Shown here: in pieces, positions 9,160 to 18,041 of the stretch
Position numbering within the stretch: position 1 is the stretch's first letter
Layout: every line of letters starts with the position of its first letter
DNA from: Salinirubellus litoreus
Lineage (GTDB): Archaea; Halobacteriota; Halobacteria; Halobacteriales; Haloarculaceae
Direction of reading: 5' to 3'
Assembly (NCBI RefSeq): GCF_037335815.1
Contig: NZ_CP147842.1
Coordinates: 500,525 to 564,524, forward strand
DNA length: 64,000 nucleotides
Made by a program: the position numbers and the translations under genes
Notes under the pieces: generated by a model
Seen by the model: the letters and a program-made list of their open reading frames with translations, nothing else
Told to the model about the DNA's origin: nothing
The model's database searches: none

Positions 9160-10232
9160 TCACTGGATCACCTCCAGTGAATCTGTATCCCGAGTTCCCT
9201 GCAACTGGGATAGTCGAATGGGATAACTGTACGACGGTTTAGTCGAGAGGAAGTGACCTCGGTTGGGGAGAGACCACTTCTCGGATGCGTCTGCGACCTC
9301 TAACAGCTCTTGGTATCGGTTGCGGATAGTCACGACACTGACCGCCTTCTGTGAGGGCTTTTCGCCGGTGAGTTGCCCGGCGGCGTAGATCGCTGCTGCG
9401 GCCAGCCCGACCGGGCTCTTCCCGTTGAACACGCCCGTCCCTTTCGCCTCGTGGAGGAGTTCGCGGGCGTGATAGCGGGTTTCGTCTCCCACTTCAGATC
9501 GTCGACGATTCGGTCGACGAACCGGAGCGGGTCCGCGGGCTCGACCGCGAGCCCGATCTCCCGGTTGATATACCGGTAGGTACGTTTGAACTCCATCTCA
9601 CCGATGCGGCTGACGGTAGCGACTTCGTCGATGCTGCGCGGTCGGTTCATTTGCCGGGCCGCGGCGTAGATCGCGGCGGTCGCGACGCCCTCGATCGATC
9701 GACCCGGCAGGAGGTCCTCGTCGAGCTCGCGTCGGTAGATGACCGAAGCGGTCTCGCGCACGTCCTTCGGGAGCCCGAGGGCACTACCCATCCGTTCGAT
9801 CTCCGCGAGGGCCTGCTTGAGGTTGCGCTCCTTGTGGTCGCGTGTGCGGAAGCGTTCGTCCCACGTCCGAAGTCGCTGCATCTTCCGGCGGTGCCGCGAA
9901 CTAAGCGCGTTTCCGTGGGCGTCCTTGTCCTGCCAGTCGATTACGCTCGAGAGCCCTTTGTCGTGCATGAGATTCGTCGTCGGGGCCCCGACGCGGCTCT
10001 TCTCGTCTCTCTCCTCCGGGGTGAACGCGCGCCACTCCGGGCTGGGATCGACCTCGGCCTCGTCGACGACCAGCCCACACTGGGCGCAGACCGTCTCGGT
10101 GCGGTCGGCGTTGGACTCTAGCTGTCCGCCACACTCGGGACACGTCGACGCTCGACTCGAAACCCGCGAATCTTCGGTCGATTCCGTATCCAGTGACTCG
10201 TTACTGTATGCTCGAAGTGTGGTCTCACTCAT
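9160..10232 (-). CDS. tfb: Transcription initiation factor TFB, one frameshift
   Basis: TFB recruits RNA polymerase to TBP-bound promoters. The N-terminal zinc ribbon is CPECGGQL ... CAQCGLVV. It is followed by the B-reader/linker with GAPTTNLMHDKGLSSVIDWQ and two cyclin folds (GVATAAIYAAARQ and GLAAAAIYAAGQL are the equivalent helices). One base is missing near 9494: frame 1 reads through DRIVDDLKWETKP, whereas frame 2 continues GDETRYHARELLHEAKGTG. Beyond TIRNRYQELLEVAD the tail is longer than in usual TFBs, so a second small error is possible. Haloarchaea carry many TFB paralogues with specialised regulons. An AT-rich TATA (10296-10304, minus strand) lies about 65 bases upstream of the start. 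Confidence 0.88.
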
Positions 10233-10530
10233 TGGGATACCAGTTTGGGAAAGGGGACCTGGAGCTTCCCCACCCTAATACTAACGTAAGATAAGTACTA
10301 TAAATGTATAACTCTTACTCACAAGAGCCTCCGGCGATCCTGGAAACAGCAAAGAGCCCGTGGAATACCGGAGTCAAGCTGTTGTGGGCGGAACTCTTTC
10401 ACAACCGGGCGACTCATCGACGTGGAGGCTCGAGTCGATTCCCCTTTATAACTCTATCGTCAAACTTCATGGGATGGCGGTAACCGTACGACCCGAGTCA
10501 ACAGCCGGAGATAGGGTCCCGTGACTCCCC

Positions 10531-10665
10531 ATGCCGGAATGCAAGAACTGCGGTTCGTTCGTCACGCCCGGATTCGCCCGGGTGTTCGGTGACAATCGAA
10601 ACGAGGTTCACGGGTGCAAGAACTGCCTGAAGATGGCCGAGATACGGGACGGGGGCACGGCTTAG
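10531..10665 (+). CDS. DUF7563-like zinc-ribbon micro-protein (44 aa)
   Basis: ATG 10531 opens MPECKNCGSFVTPGFARVFG, and a second Cys pair follows (Gly-Cys-Lys-Asn-Cys). The stop is at 10663-10665. The CxxC ... CxxC layout and the MPEC[KQ]NCGSFV opening match the haloarchaeal DUF7563 family of very small zinc-finger proteins. Function unknown; DNA, RNA or protein contact is plausible. It has no same-strand partner within 150 bases. Confidence 0.7.
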   Translation: MPECKNCGSFVTPGFARVFGDNRNEVHGCKNCLKMAEIRDGGTA

Positions 10666-10823
10666 TTCGGGCCGTCATTCGCTATTCGCGATACGTGCGC
10701 CCGAACACGACAGAAGCCAATTCGTCCGGTCAGATAGTCCTCGGTCCGGCAGGTAAACGGGAGGTGTCCGAGGTAACGTGGTGCGAGTCGCCGATGTCAT
10801 ATCAGTACAGTTGATACCCGACG

Positions 10824-11861
10824 ATGCGGACTCTCGAGCAGATGGGTTCACGGAAACCGCAGACGAGAGCGACTCTCGTTAGTTTCGTCCTCGCGATCGT
10901 TCTCCTCTCTGCGCTTCTCTATATCGTCGGCGTGGCGGATATACTCGCGGTTCTGGGCGCAGTCGATCCCGTGGTGGTCGGTGTCCTCTCGGGCGTCGTC
11001 CTGTGCTGGATCGGCGTGTGGAGCGGATCGTTACGCATCGTCCTCCGAGTCCTCGATCTACCCGACCCGCCCGTTCGGACGTTCCTCGCATATACCAGCA
11101 TGATGTTCTGGGACAACATTACACCCTTTTCGACGGTCGCTGCGGACCCTATCGCTGCGGGGATACTCGCCGAGACGTTCGATGTGGAGTACGAACGAAG
11201 CCTCGCTATCGTCATCACGGTCGATTTCCTCAATTTCGTCCCAGCACCCCTTTTTGCCATCGTTGGCCTCCTCTACGTCGTGGCGACCGCCGCCGCGGGG
11301 GATATCATTGGGACTATTATGATCCCCCTCATTGCGGGCTTGGTGCTCCTGACGCTTGTCAGTTACCTCTCCTGGCAACATCGACAGCTGCTCGGCAGCG
11401 CGGTCGTCACAGCGATCGCAAGGACGACACGGATGCTCGGGCGGATCGTCCCGGGTATCGAAGCCCAGGAGCGACACGAGCTCCAGTGGCGCATGGATAC
11501 GCTTCTCGAGCAACTAGAAACGGTCGCGACTCATCGACGAGCACTCGTGCTCGTCCTCCTGCTCGCGGTTACCGGGTGGGCGTTCCTGTCGCTCGCCCTC
11601 TGGCTTTCGCTCTACGCTGTCGGCGTGGTTATTCCGCCCGGTGTCACTCTCTTCGCCGTCCCCCTGGTGACCGTCGTCGAACTCGTCCCCCTCCCCGGCG
11701 GTGTCGGTGGACTGGAACCTCTACTCGTGCTGCTCCTTGCGTCAACAACGGGCGGTTCACTCGCAGCCGTGACGGCGGGCGTTCTCGTGTTTCGACTCGG
11801 CACACACTGGGTTCCAATCGTCCTCGGTGGAACCGCGCTCCCCGTTCTCCTGGCTCGTTGA
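10824..11861 (+). CDS. YbhN/AglD-type membrane protein (lysylphosphatidylglycerol synthase TM family)
   Basis: A 345-residue integral membrane protein with about eight hydrophobic segments and the family signature Pro-Leu-Pro-Gly-Gly-Val-Gly-Gly-Leu-Glu near residue 292. In archaea this family (UPF0104, flippase-like domain) is tied to export of lipid-linked sugars or to polar lipid remodelling; in H. volcanii AglD-like proteins carry the same domain at the C-terminus. No glycosyltransferase domain is present here, so it is the stand-alone type. The frame is intact and it has no obvious operon partner. Confidence 0.8.
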   Translation: MRTLEQMGSRKPQTRATLVSFVLAIVLLSALLYIVGVADILAVLGAVDPVVVGVLSGVVLCWIGVWSGSLRIVLRVLDLPDPPVRTFLAYTSMMFWDNITPFSTVAADPIAAGILAETFDVEYERSLAIVITVDFLNFVPAPLFAIVGLLYVVATAAAGDIIGTIMIPLIAGLVLLTLVSYLSWQHRQLLGSAVVTAIARTTRMLGRIVPGIEAQERHELQWRMDTLLEQLETVATHRRALVLVLLLAVTGWAFLSLALWLSLYAVGVVIPPGVTLFAVPLVTVVELVPLPGGVGGLEPLLVLLLASTTGGSLAAVTAGVLVFRLGTHWVPIVLGGTALPVLLAR

Positions 11862-11969
11862 TCGACGGCCTACCTTGACGGGAAGGGCGACTCCGACGTC
11901 GCTGGGATGGCACCTCGGCCCGGCCTGGGTCGTGTCGATCACACGAAGCCCATGCTCGATGGCGCCCTC

Positions 11970-12281
11970 TCACTTTTCGAGCATGTCTTCGGGCCCATCC
12001 CCTTCGACCTTCTCGATCGATTCGAGGACCCGTTCGATATCCTCTTCGGCTGCCTGTCCGGCCTGTTCGCCAGCACCTTCTTCGATGCGAGTCTGTTCGA
12101 CGGTCTTCTCGCTCACTTCCTCACCAAGTGCTTCGTGAGCTTTCGGCCGCCAGTCGTCACACTCGGCGAGTGCGTCCGCATCGATGTCGCTCTCTCGCAA
12201 CGCTCGGGCGATCCGCTCACCGTGAGCGACGACCTCATCCCATCATCCGTGGACAAGAAAGCCGGAGACGCGTTCTTCCAT
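11970..12281 (-). pseudogene. Broken, truncated DUF5828 family protein
   Basis: From ATG 12281 the frame reads MEERVSGFLVHG, then TGA, then continues in the same frame WDEVVAHGERIARALRES ... DDWRPKAHEALGEEVSEKTVEQ. This is the opening of the haloarchaeal DUF5828 family, which normally runs to about 200 or more residues. Here the reading ends after about 100 codons, with no continuation visible in any frame downstream. It therefore has both an in-frame stop (after codon 12) and a missing C-terminal half. A shorter protein from ATG 12200 could still be made. Confidence 0.6.
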
Positions 12282-12307
12282 AACGGACGGTCATCTCGAA
12301 CGGTGAC

Positions 12308-12743
12308 TCACTCCGAGTATCCTTCCTGGAGGAATTCCCCTTCCGTCTCGTAGATGGAAACTAACTCCGTGATGAACTCCTCGTGGAACCAGTGGTCCTC
12401 CTCACTGTATCCCTCGAGAACAGCCCCGTTGGCCTCGATGATCCCCCTGATAATGTCGAGTTTGCCGAGGATCCACTCGATGCGATAGAGCTGCTGGACG
12501 GTGTCCGGCGCTTCGCCCTCGAACTCGTCGAGGGTCGAGACCGACGATATCTTATCGCTTTCTCGGAGCGTTTCGGTTAGCGCCTCGAGCGCGGTCGGCG
12601 ATCCCGTGACCCAGACGTATGGTGGCCCGGCTCTGCGTTGGGACGATCCGCTCGAGTTCAGCAGAGAGTCCGTTGCCACCAGCAATGTAGCTCCCGAGTT
12701 CGAAGCGCTCCGTCGAGATCGTAAACTCGACCAGTATAGTCAC
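12308..12743 (-). pseudogene. Bat-type (bacterio-opsin activator) regulator fragment, frameshifted
   Basis: From GTG 12743 the product starts with TILVEFTISTERFELG and continues to ELERIVPTQ. After a one-base shift near 12640 it goes on PPYVWVTGSPTALEALTETL ... IEWILGKLDIIRGIIEANGA. This is the Bat effector domain that precedes HTH-10 in haloarchaeal regulators. The HTH is absent, and the end (HWFHEEFITELVSIYE) departs from the usual RLRF-type strand, so this is a remnant lacking its DNA-binding part. A second indel near 12380 is possible. Confidence 0.6.
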
Positions 12744-13121
12744 ACCCAGGAATCTCCTCGGGGCGATTCTTCGGACGACATTGCGGTGTTCGAATACCGG
12801 AAACCGTCGGCGAATAAACCGGTCGCCCGAGCTCCGGCGGAGTTCCGACCCGGATTCGCTATCCAGGATGGGGATGGACGAGAGACCCGACTGGCCCCTC
12901 GCTTTCAGGCGTGACTGATTGGAGAACTTCGGACTGTACCTGGCCACCTCAAGCCCCGTTCGGATGAGCAGGAGAAGGAGAACGCGTGGCTAACTGACTT
13001 CCAGCCCGGCGACGCCCTCCGGGATGGCACCCGAATCGCCACGACGTGCTGTAGTCTCTTTCCCACACCGCAGGAATAGGCGCGATGATTGATGCTACCG
13101 TCGCGGGAAGGGTCGAATGGC
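12744..13121. other. Intergenic region
   Basis: Between the Bat remnant (minus) and DUF2267 (plus). Open frames have no family resemblance. Confidence 0.45.
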
Positions 13122-13580
13122 ATGGATTTCGACGAGTTCACAGGGACGGTCCAGCACCGACTCGAACTGCCGGCTACCGGCGAGACGATGCGGGCGATTC
13201 GGGCGACGCTGATGACACTGGGACAGCGGATCCAGGACGGAAACGCCGAAGACCTCGCCGCCTCGCTCCCGATGGAGATTAAGTGGTACCTGACCGGCGC
13301 GGTTCACGAGCACGGCCAGCGGTTCGACTGGTCGGAGTTCGTAACACGGGTCGCCGAGATCGAGCACGTAGACAGGTCGGATGCCGCGTATCACGCCCAG
13401 GTCATCATCGACCTCGTGAGGACGCTGGTCCCGCCGTCGGACTTCCAGCAGCTCCGGGACCAACTCCCGGAGAGCGAAGACGACGAGAACTGGCGGAAAC
13501 TGTTCGAGGTCGTCGACGCCGGTGGCTGGGGCGACGCTCAGGAGGCACAGACCGGTGGCGGGCCACAGACTGAGGGATAG
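13122..13580 (+). CDS. DUF2267 domain protein (copy 1)
   Basis: A 152-residue acidic, soluble, helix-rich protein. It begins MDFDEFTGTVQHRLELP and contains the DUF2267 core AIRATLMTLGQRI ... LAASLPMEIKWYLTGAV. Function is unknown; the family recurs near Usp, CBS and PHA genes. A second copy at 44418 is about 80% identical by eye, including the unusual tail GGWGDAQEAQTGGGPQ. ATG 13122 is chosen because the copies align from there. Confidence 0.85.
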   Translation: MDFDEFTGTVQHRLELPATGETMRAIRATLMTLGQRIQDGNAEDLAASLPMEIKWYLTGAVHEHGQRFDWSEFVTRVAEIEHVDRSDAAYHAQVIIDLVRTLVPPSDFQQLRDQLPESEDDENWRKLFEVVDAGGWGDAQEAQTGGGPQTEG

Positions 13581-13700
13581 AGACGACGGGGCAGCCCTCA
13601 GAGTGACCCCCAGCGCTGTACGTCGAACCTGCAGCGGTCGTCGACGGCGACTAAGGACGAAACGATAAACCCCACTCAACGGGCACCGTACGTCACAATA

Positions 13701-13784
13701 GGTGGGATGGCAGAGTGGACGAATGTGCCTGCCTGGAAAGCAGGTGGCCGAGAGGCCTCGTGGGTTCGAATCCCACTCCCACCG
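13701..13784 (+). tRNA. tRNA-Ser (GGA)
   Basis: An 84-base class II cloverleaf. The acceptor GGTGGGA (13701-13707) pairs with TCCCACC (13777-13783) and leaves discriminator G. The anticodon stem is CCTGC/GCAGG with loop CTGGAAA, giving anticodon GGA. A long variable arm (GGTGGCCGAGAGGCCTC region) is typical of serine tRNA. The T arm is GTGGG-TTCGAAT-CCCAC. No CCA is encoded, as is usual in haloarchaea. Confidence 0.95.
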
Positions 13785-14322
13785 TTCTCCGAGGAGTGAA
13801 ATACGACCAGCAAACGATCGACATTTTGACCGAGCCACCCTGTACAACGCACACGAGCAAAGGGAGCGACCGTCTCTCGGCCGGCCCAGAATCCTGTCGA
13901 TATCGCCACGACTACTCTTACGAAACGCGATACTCACATTTCGGGACGCGTATACCGAGGTCGTATCCACGAGCTCCGATCACGACGCTGTCGGCAATGC
14001 TCCGAGTCTTGCCAATCTGCCGACCTCGGACTGATGAAGTCGTTGTCCCCGCCTGGAATCCTTGGTACCGGATTCTTTCATCACGTCACGGAGACGGCGT
14101 ACGTACCGGTCTTTTAGCCTTGCTGAGAGGTTCAGTCGAATCCCGCACGAACCCCGCTAGTGAATCAGGATTCCCGCCGTTCGGACGGCCGACCCGGGGG
14201 GTACGCGGGCGAGTAATAACAGACCGAACGGCTGCCACACACAGGGATTCTTCTCCTCAACTGGGATCCATCTTACGAGCTTTTGTTTATGACGCACCAT
14301 GATGTGTACTGGTGGAGACATC
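13785..14322. other. Intergenic region after tRNA-Ser
   Basis: About 540 bases without a convincing gene. No integrase gene and no repeat of the tRNA 3' end were seen here. Confidence 0.45.
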
Positions 14323-14565
14323 ATGGATAAGAACGTTGGCGGTTACGATCGAATCGGGCGGTTCGTGGTCGGTGCAGTATTCCTCGTGGCGGGAATCGCT
14401 GGCTACGCCGGTATGTTGCGAGTCGCTGTAGGACCCGTCCCACAGGCTCTTCTGGCGTTGATGCTCGTCCTGATCGGAGCGATTTTGCTCGCGACTGGAT
14501 ACATCCAGAAGTGCCCGATCAACAGCGTGCTGGGGATGAACACCTACGAGTCCCGCAGTCGCTGA
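14323..14565 (+). CDS. DUF2892 (YgaP-like) two-TM membrane protein
   Basis: An 80-residue protein from ATG 14323 (MDKNVGGYDRIGRFVVGAVF). Two membrane helices span roughly residues 11-30 and 36-57, followed by the conserved ATGYIQKCPIN-x2-LG motif of DUF2892. In bacteria the domain can anchor rhodanese proteins; stand-alone haloarchaeal copies have no known function. An upstream in-frame ATG at 14299 exists, but homologues start at the MDKNVG position. Confidence 0.8.
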   Translation: MDKNVGGYDRIGRFVVGAVFLVAGIAGYAGMLRVAVGPVPQALLALMLVLIGAILLATGYIQKCPINSVLGMNTYESRSR

Positions 14566-14793
14566 CCCGGGCCCAACTACCATCTGTTTGATCCGCTCTC
14601 CATGTACTAAGCGCGACTTTCACATATCCGCAGGATGCCCGTTTCCAGTGGTATCACGTCAGGGTTGTCGCTCATCGGGAGGACCGGATCCGATGCCCAT
14701 CGATTGGGTGGCCGAACCACGACTCGGGACTGACGGGCGAGCTCTTGTCAAGAAAGAGTAAACACCGAGTGTCCGCTTTCACCGTGCCCGAAA

Positions 14794-15012
14794 TCACGGC
14801 TCCCGGGCGTCGTTGAGCTCGCGATCGGACGTCGCGATGACGAGGTCGTCCGCGTTGTAGACGACCTCCGTCCCTTCCTGGAGGTCGCGGACGGTTACCT
14901 CGGTCCCGTCGGTGGTCCACTCCGCTCGGAGACCGTCTCGTTCGACCGCGTCGAAATCTGTCTCCGAGAGGGCGTGCGCGAGTCGATCGAACGCGTCGTT
15001 TCCAAGTGGCAT
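14794..15012 (-). CDS. Small acidic hypothetical protein (72 aa)
   Basis: Unrecognised. The sequence is acidic, with an N-terminal helix (DAFDRLAHALSETDFDAVER) and a likely beta-rich second half (EVTVRDLQEGTEVVYNADDL). Codon use and composition are typical of this genome, and a TATA-like GGTATTAAC lies about 33 bases before the ATG. It is divergent from MscS with a 60-base gap, so the two may share control. No function proposed. Confidence 0.55.
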   Translation of the reverse strand: MPLGNDAFDRLAHALSETDFDAVERDGLRAEWTTDGTEVTVRDLQEGTEVVYNADDLVIATSDRELNDAREP

Positions 15013-15072
15013 TTATTACTGGCTCGGACGCGGCCTCCGAAGTTAATACCCTCGGAGTGACACTCCGGGGAT

Positions 15073-15964
15073 ATGGTGCTCCCCCTGACGTTCGGTGGGC
15101 TGGTCACGTCGGCGCTCGGTGACCTCCTCACACGCCTGTTCGATGCCGCGCAGGCGGCCGGCCTCTTCACCGGGATCCTCTTGGTAGTGTACCTCCCTGG
15201 ACGGCTGCTGGTTGTCCCGGCGCTCCAGCGACTGGAACCGGTCGTGCCGATCTCCGAGACGGTCACCCATCCGTTCATCAAGATCACGAACGCCGCCTTC
15301 GCGTTGTTCTCCCTCTACCTGGCGGTTCCGTTGTCGGGACTGGCCACGACGCCGACGACGATCACGGCCCTCTCGGCAGCAGCGACCCTCGCTATCGGCT
15401 TCGCCTCCCGGGACGTCCTCAGTAACCTGGTGAGCGGCGCGTTTATCGTGACCGACCCGAAGTTCCACATCGGTGACTGGATCATCTGGAAGGACAGGCA
15501 GGGGATCATCGAGGACGTCAGTTTCCGCGTCACCCGCGTCCACACGTTCAACAACGAGCTCATCACGGTTCCGAACTCGGAGCTCACGGCGAACGCTGTC
15601 GTAAATCCCGGCGCGAAGGACGCGCTCCGTATTGCCCAGGAACTTCCGGTCAGTTACGAGGACACTGTCGCCCACGCGGAGGGTCATCATCGACGTCGCC
15701 CGCGAGCACAAGGAAATCCGCGACCGGCCACGAGCGACCGTCCGGGTCGAGGAACTGGGTGACTCGGCGCTCGTGCTGATGGCCCGGTTCTGGATCGACG
15801 ACCCAGCGCGGGCGAACGTCCTCCGCATCCGGTCGGAGTTCATCGAGCGGGTAAGCGAGCGATTCGCCGAGGAGGGCATCGAGATGCCGTACCCGCAACG
15901 CGAGCTCTCGGGGAACATCGAGACCCACGCGGCACCCGGACAGGCGTCGCTTGTCGATGAGTGA
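15073..15964 (+). CDS. mscS: MscS-family mechanosensitive channel, one frameshift
   Basis: A small-conductance channel homologue of about 297 residues after joining. Three N-terminal membrane helices are followed by the pore/beta-domain sequence ATLAIGFASRDVLSNLVSGA, then DPKFHIGDWI and the beta-domain signature HTFNNELITVPNSEL. The frame breaks near 15681 (after SYEDTVAHAE) and continues in another frame as VIIDVAREHKEIRDRPRATV to the cytoplasmic vestibule end. One base has been gained or lost. It would release solutes during hypo-osmotic shock. Confidence 0.85.
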
Positions 15965-16315
15965 CGCGGAGTCGAGCGACGGGAAAGCACGTCCCTCGGT
16001 CGGATCCCTGCCCGGCAGTTCTGGCAAACTCCGATCCCATCCAGACGTTCACTCATGAAGAGTCCTCCCTGCCGAGTCCCGGTCGAAGGAAAGACCACAC
16101 CGTTCTGGCTATCGATCCCGGTGTTCTCACCCATAGCCTGATCTCTCCATCGAGCCGCGCCGAACGTATAGTTAATAGAATACTACCTCCCGAGCCAGAT
16201 CGGCTTCAGAGAGCCGCTTGGTGAGACCGAGAAAGAGACTGTGCCGCGTGTCGTACTCCCGCACCTCCCAGACTAATTTCCGCTATTGGCTTAGAGTTGG
16301 TCACGGTTTCGACCA
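15965..16315. other. Intergenic region
   Basis: Downstream of MscS. Nothing recognisable; the GC content falls around 16160-16200 (TATAGTTAATAGAATA). Confidence 0.4.
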
Positions 16316-16474
16316 ATGCGATATGTTGACATTGATGAAATCGTTGCCTTCCCCGGACATGTGGACGTCTATCCGATCGACGGTACAACAGTACCGGCCG
16401 AGATGTTTGCCACAAGCCGAGAGTCGGGGCATTCAATAAGCAATATATCGGAGAGTCGTTCGAGTTTCCGATAG
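16316..16474 (+). CDS. Possible 52-aa micro-protein
   Basis: ATG 16316 opens MRYVDIDEIVAFPGHVDVYP, continues with a mixed acidic segment and stops at 16474. The first 30 codons read like a folded acidic protein; the Ser-rich end does not. No family is recognised and codon bias is weak, so it may be the start of a broken gene. Confidence 0.25.
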   Translation: MRYVDIDEIVAFPGHVDVYPIDGTTVPAEMFATSRESGHSISNISESRSSFR

Positions 16475-16727
16475 GCCGTTGAAAGGGGTAGACCTCACGC
16501 GTCGGACAACTCGGAAGCGGTGAGTCTCTAATTCGTCGTCACTCGGGAGATAGCTTTCTATCTCGAATCAGCCAGTGCGATCAGATCGGCTTCCCGGGAT
16601 TGTTCGTCGGTGCGAAACGCCAGCTCCGATCCGTCAGGGGTTCAGTATCGGTCCCAAGTCACGACTCGGTGATTTTTCATATGCCTGGTGAATTTTATAG
16701 TTATCTGTGTAGAACTGTCTCGAGAGA

Positions 16728-16967
16728 TCGATCGGGTCACCGTCTTGTATCGGTCCGGTCTCTGGACCTTCGAACCCGAGCGCCGGTTACCACGAGTCAG
16801 ACGAGCTGGACTGGGCGGTCGGATTGGGCGACGAACCGACTCCCCACGACCTCGCCCGGTTGATCGACGTAGACATCCCCGTCGTGCGAGTCCGATACGA
16901 ACTCGAGGAGAAGAATGTCACGCTAAAGACGGTGCTCGACCGGCACACGGAGGAATTAGGCCTCTGA
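16728..16967 (+). pseudogene. Possible frameshifted small gene of unknown family
   Basis: One frame gives EIDRVTVLYRSGLWTFEPE. About one base later another frame gives GYHESDELDWAVGLGDEPTP and DLARLIDVDIPVVRVRYELE, ending TVLDRHTEELGL and a TGA at 16965. The joined reading is acidic with good haloarchaeal codon bias, so a real gene of about 80 residues is likely. A TATA-like TTTTATAG at 16692-16700 precedes it. No start codon is certain. Confidence 0.35.
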
Positions 16968-17086
16968 CCGCCGGACGCCGGGCCCTCATCGGTCGCAAGG
17001 CGGGCAAGCGGAGAGACGAGTCGTCGCGGATGTCTGGACTCCTGAGACTATAACAACCGGATCCCATCATGGTGAACGGAGACGGG

Positions 17087-17815
17087 ATGGATACAGCTCT
17101 CGGTGGAGGGCGAACTCGGAGCAGCGAGGTACAGGTATTCTCGTCGGCCCGGAGTCGACGACGGTTTGCGACTCACTTGCTCGTGGCTGTCGTCGCCCTC
17201 GTCGCCGTGACGGTCGTCGTCCGACAGCACTTCACGTTCCTAGCCGACGCCGACGCGCTACGGTCGATCATCCGACAGTACGGGTTCTGGGCGCCGCTCG
17301 TTCTGGTGGTCCTCCAGATACTGCAGGTCGTTCTGGCGCCGATCCCCGGACAGGTCCTGGCGGTCGTCGCCGGCTATCTCTTCGGCGCGTGGTGGGGTAC
17401 CCTCTACAACATGATCGGGATCGCCATCGGGAGTTCCATCGCGTTCTGGCTGTCTCGACGGTTCGGCCGGGCATACGTGGAGAACATCGTCCACGAGGAG
17501 GCGCTCGCATCGTTCGACGCGATCAGCGACGACTACGGCCGGGCGACGCTTTTTCTCCTGTTCCTCGTCCCCGGCCTTCCGGACGACGTGCTCTGTTTCG
17601 CCGGCGGGCTGACCGAGATCCCGCTCCGACAGCTCATTTTTCTCGCGGTGATCGGTCGAACGCCGGCGTTCTTCCTCGCGAACGTCGTCGGTGACTTCCT
17701 CGGCACCGGCCGGGGCACGGCCGCGATCGCGCTGACCGTCGCTCTCTCAATCCTGGCCGTGCTCGGATACCTGAACCGTGACCGGATCGTCCGTCTGTTC
17801 TCGAGCGAACCATAG
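17087..17815 (+). CDS. TVP38/TMEM64 (VTT domain) membrane protein
   Basis: A 242-residue DedA-like integral membrane protein. The VTT signature is visible as PIPGQVLAVVAGYLFGAWWG, followed by GIAIGSSIAFWLSRRFGRAY and the re-entrant FLLFLVPGLPDDVLCFAGGL. Family members act as lipid scramblases or transporters; the substrate is unknown here. I prefer ATG 17087, preceded by GGAG, over ATG 17069: the TATA-like ACTATAAC at 17046 places the expected RNA start between them. Frame intact. Confidence 0.85.
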   Translation: MDTALGGGRTRSSEVQVFSSARSRRRFATHLLVAVVALVAVTVVVRQHFTFLADADALRSIIRQYGFWAPLVLVVLQILQVVLAPIPGQVLAVVAGYLFGAWWGTLYNMIGIAIGSSIAFWLSRRFGRAYVENIVHEEALASFDAISDDYGRATLFLLFLVPGLPDDVLCFAGGLTEIPLRQLIFLAVIGRTPAFFLANVVGDFLGTGRGTAAIALTVALSILAVLGYLNRDRIVRLFSSEP

Positions 17816-17829
17816 AACACACGGCTCGG

Positions 17830-18041
17830 TCAGTCGTCGGCGGTTCGTTCGATCGTGGTGGTTCGGTCGCCCCATTCGGTGGCCTCCTCAACACTCACCC
17901 CGGCAGCGTCGGTAACCGCGTCGACGTCCGAATCCGCGAGGTCCACGATCCTGCGGATACCCCCTTGCCGGAGCCGTTCGGCGTAGGTCGGGCCGATACC
18001 ATCGACGGTTTCGAAATGTCGACCGGACTCGCCCGACCGCT
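17830..18041 (-). pseudogene. Second helix-hairpin-helix segment, out of frame after phaC
   Basis: Directly after the phaC stop, in another frame, the minus strand encodes HFETVDGIGPTYAERLRQGG and continues to a stop at 17830 (ending ERTADD). It is a close match to the HhH at the end of PhaC (VEGIGPTYAGRLREAGI). The open frame extends upstream across the phaC stop, so a single base change would make PhaC about 70 residues longer, with tandem HhH units. Alternatively it is a relic of an old duplication. Confidence 0.55.

Noticed and set aside
13701..13784. tRNA-Ser as an integration site for an island
   Set aside because: No integrase gene and no second copy of the tRNA 3' end was found by eye; a computed search would be needed.
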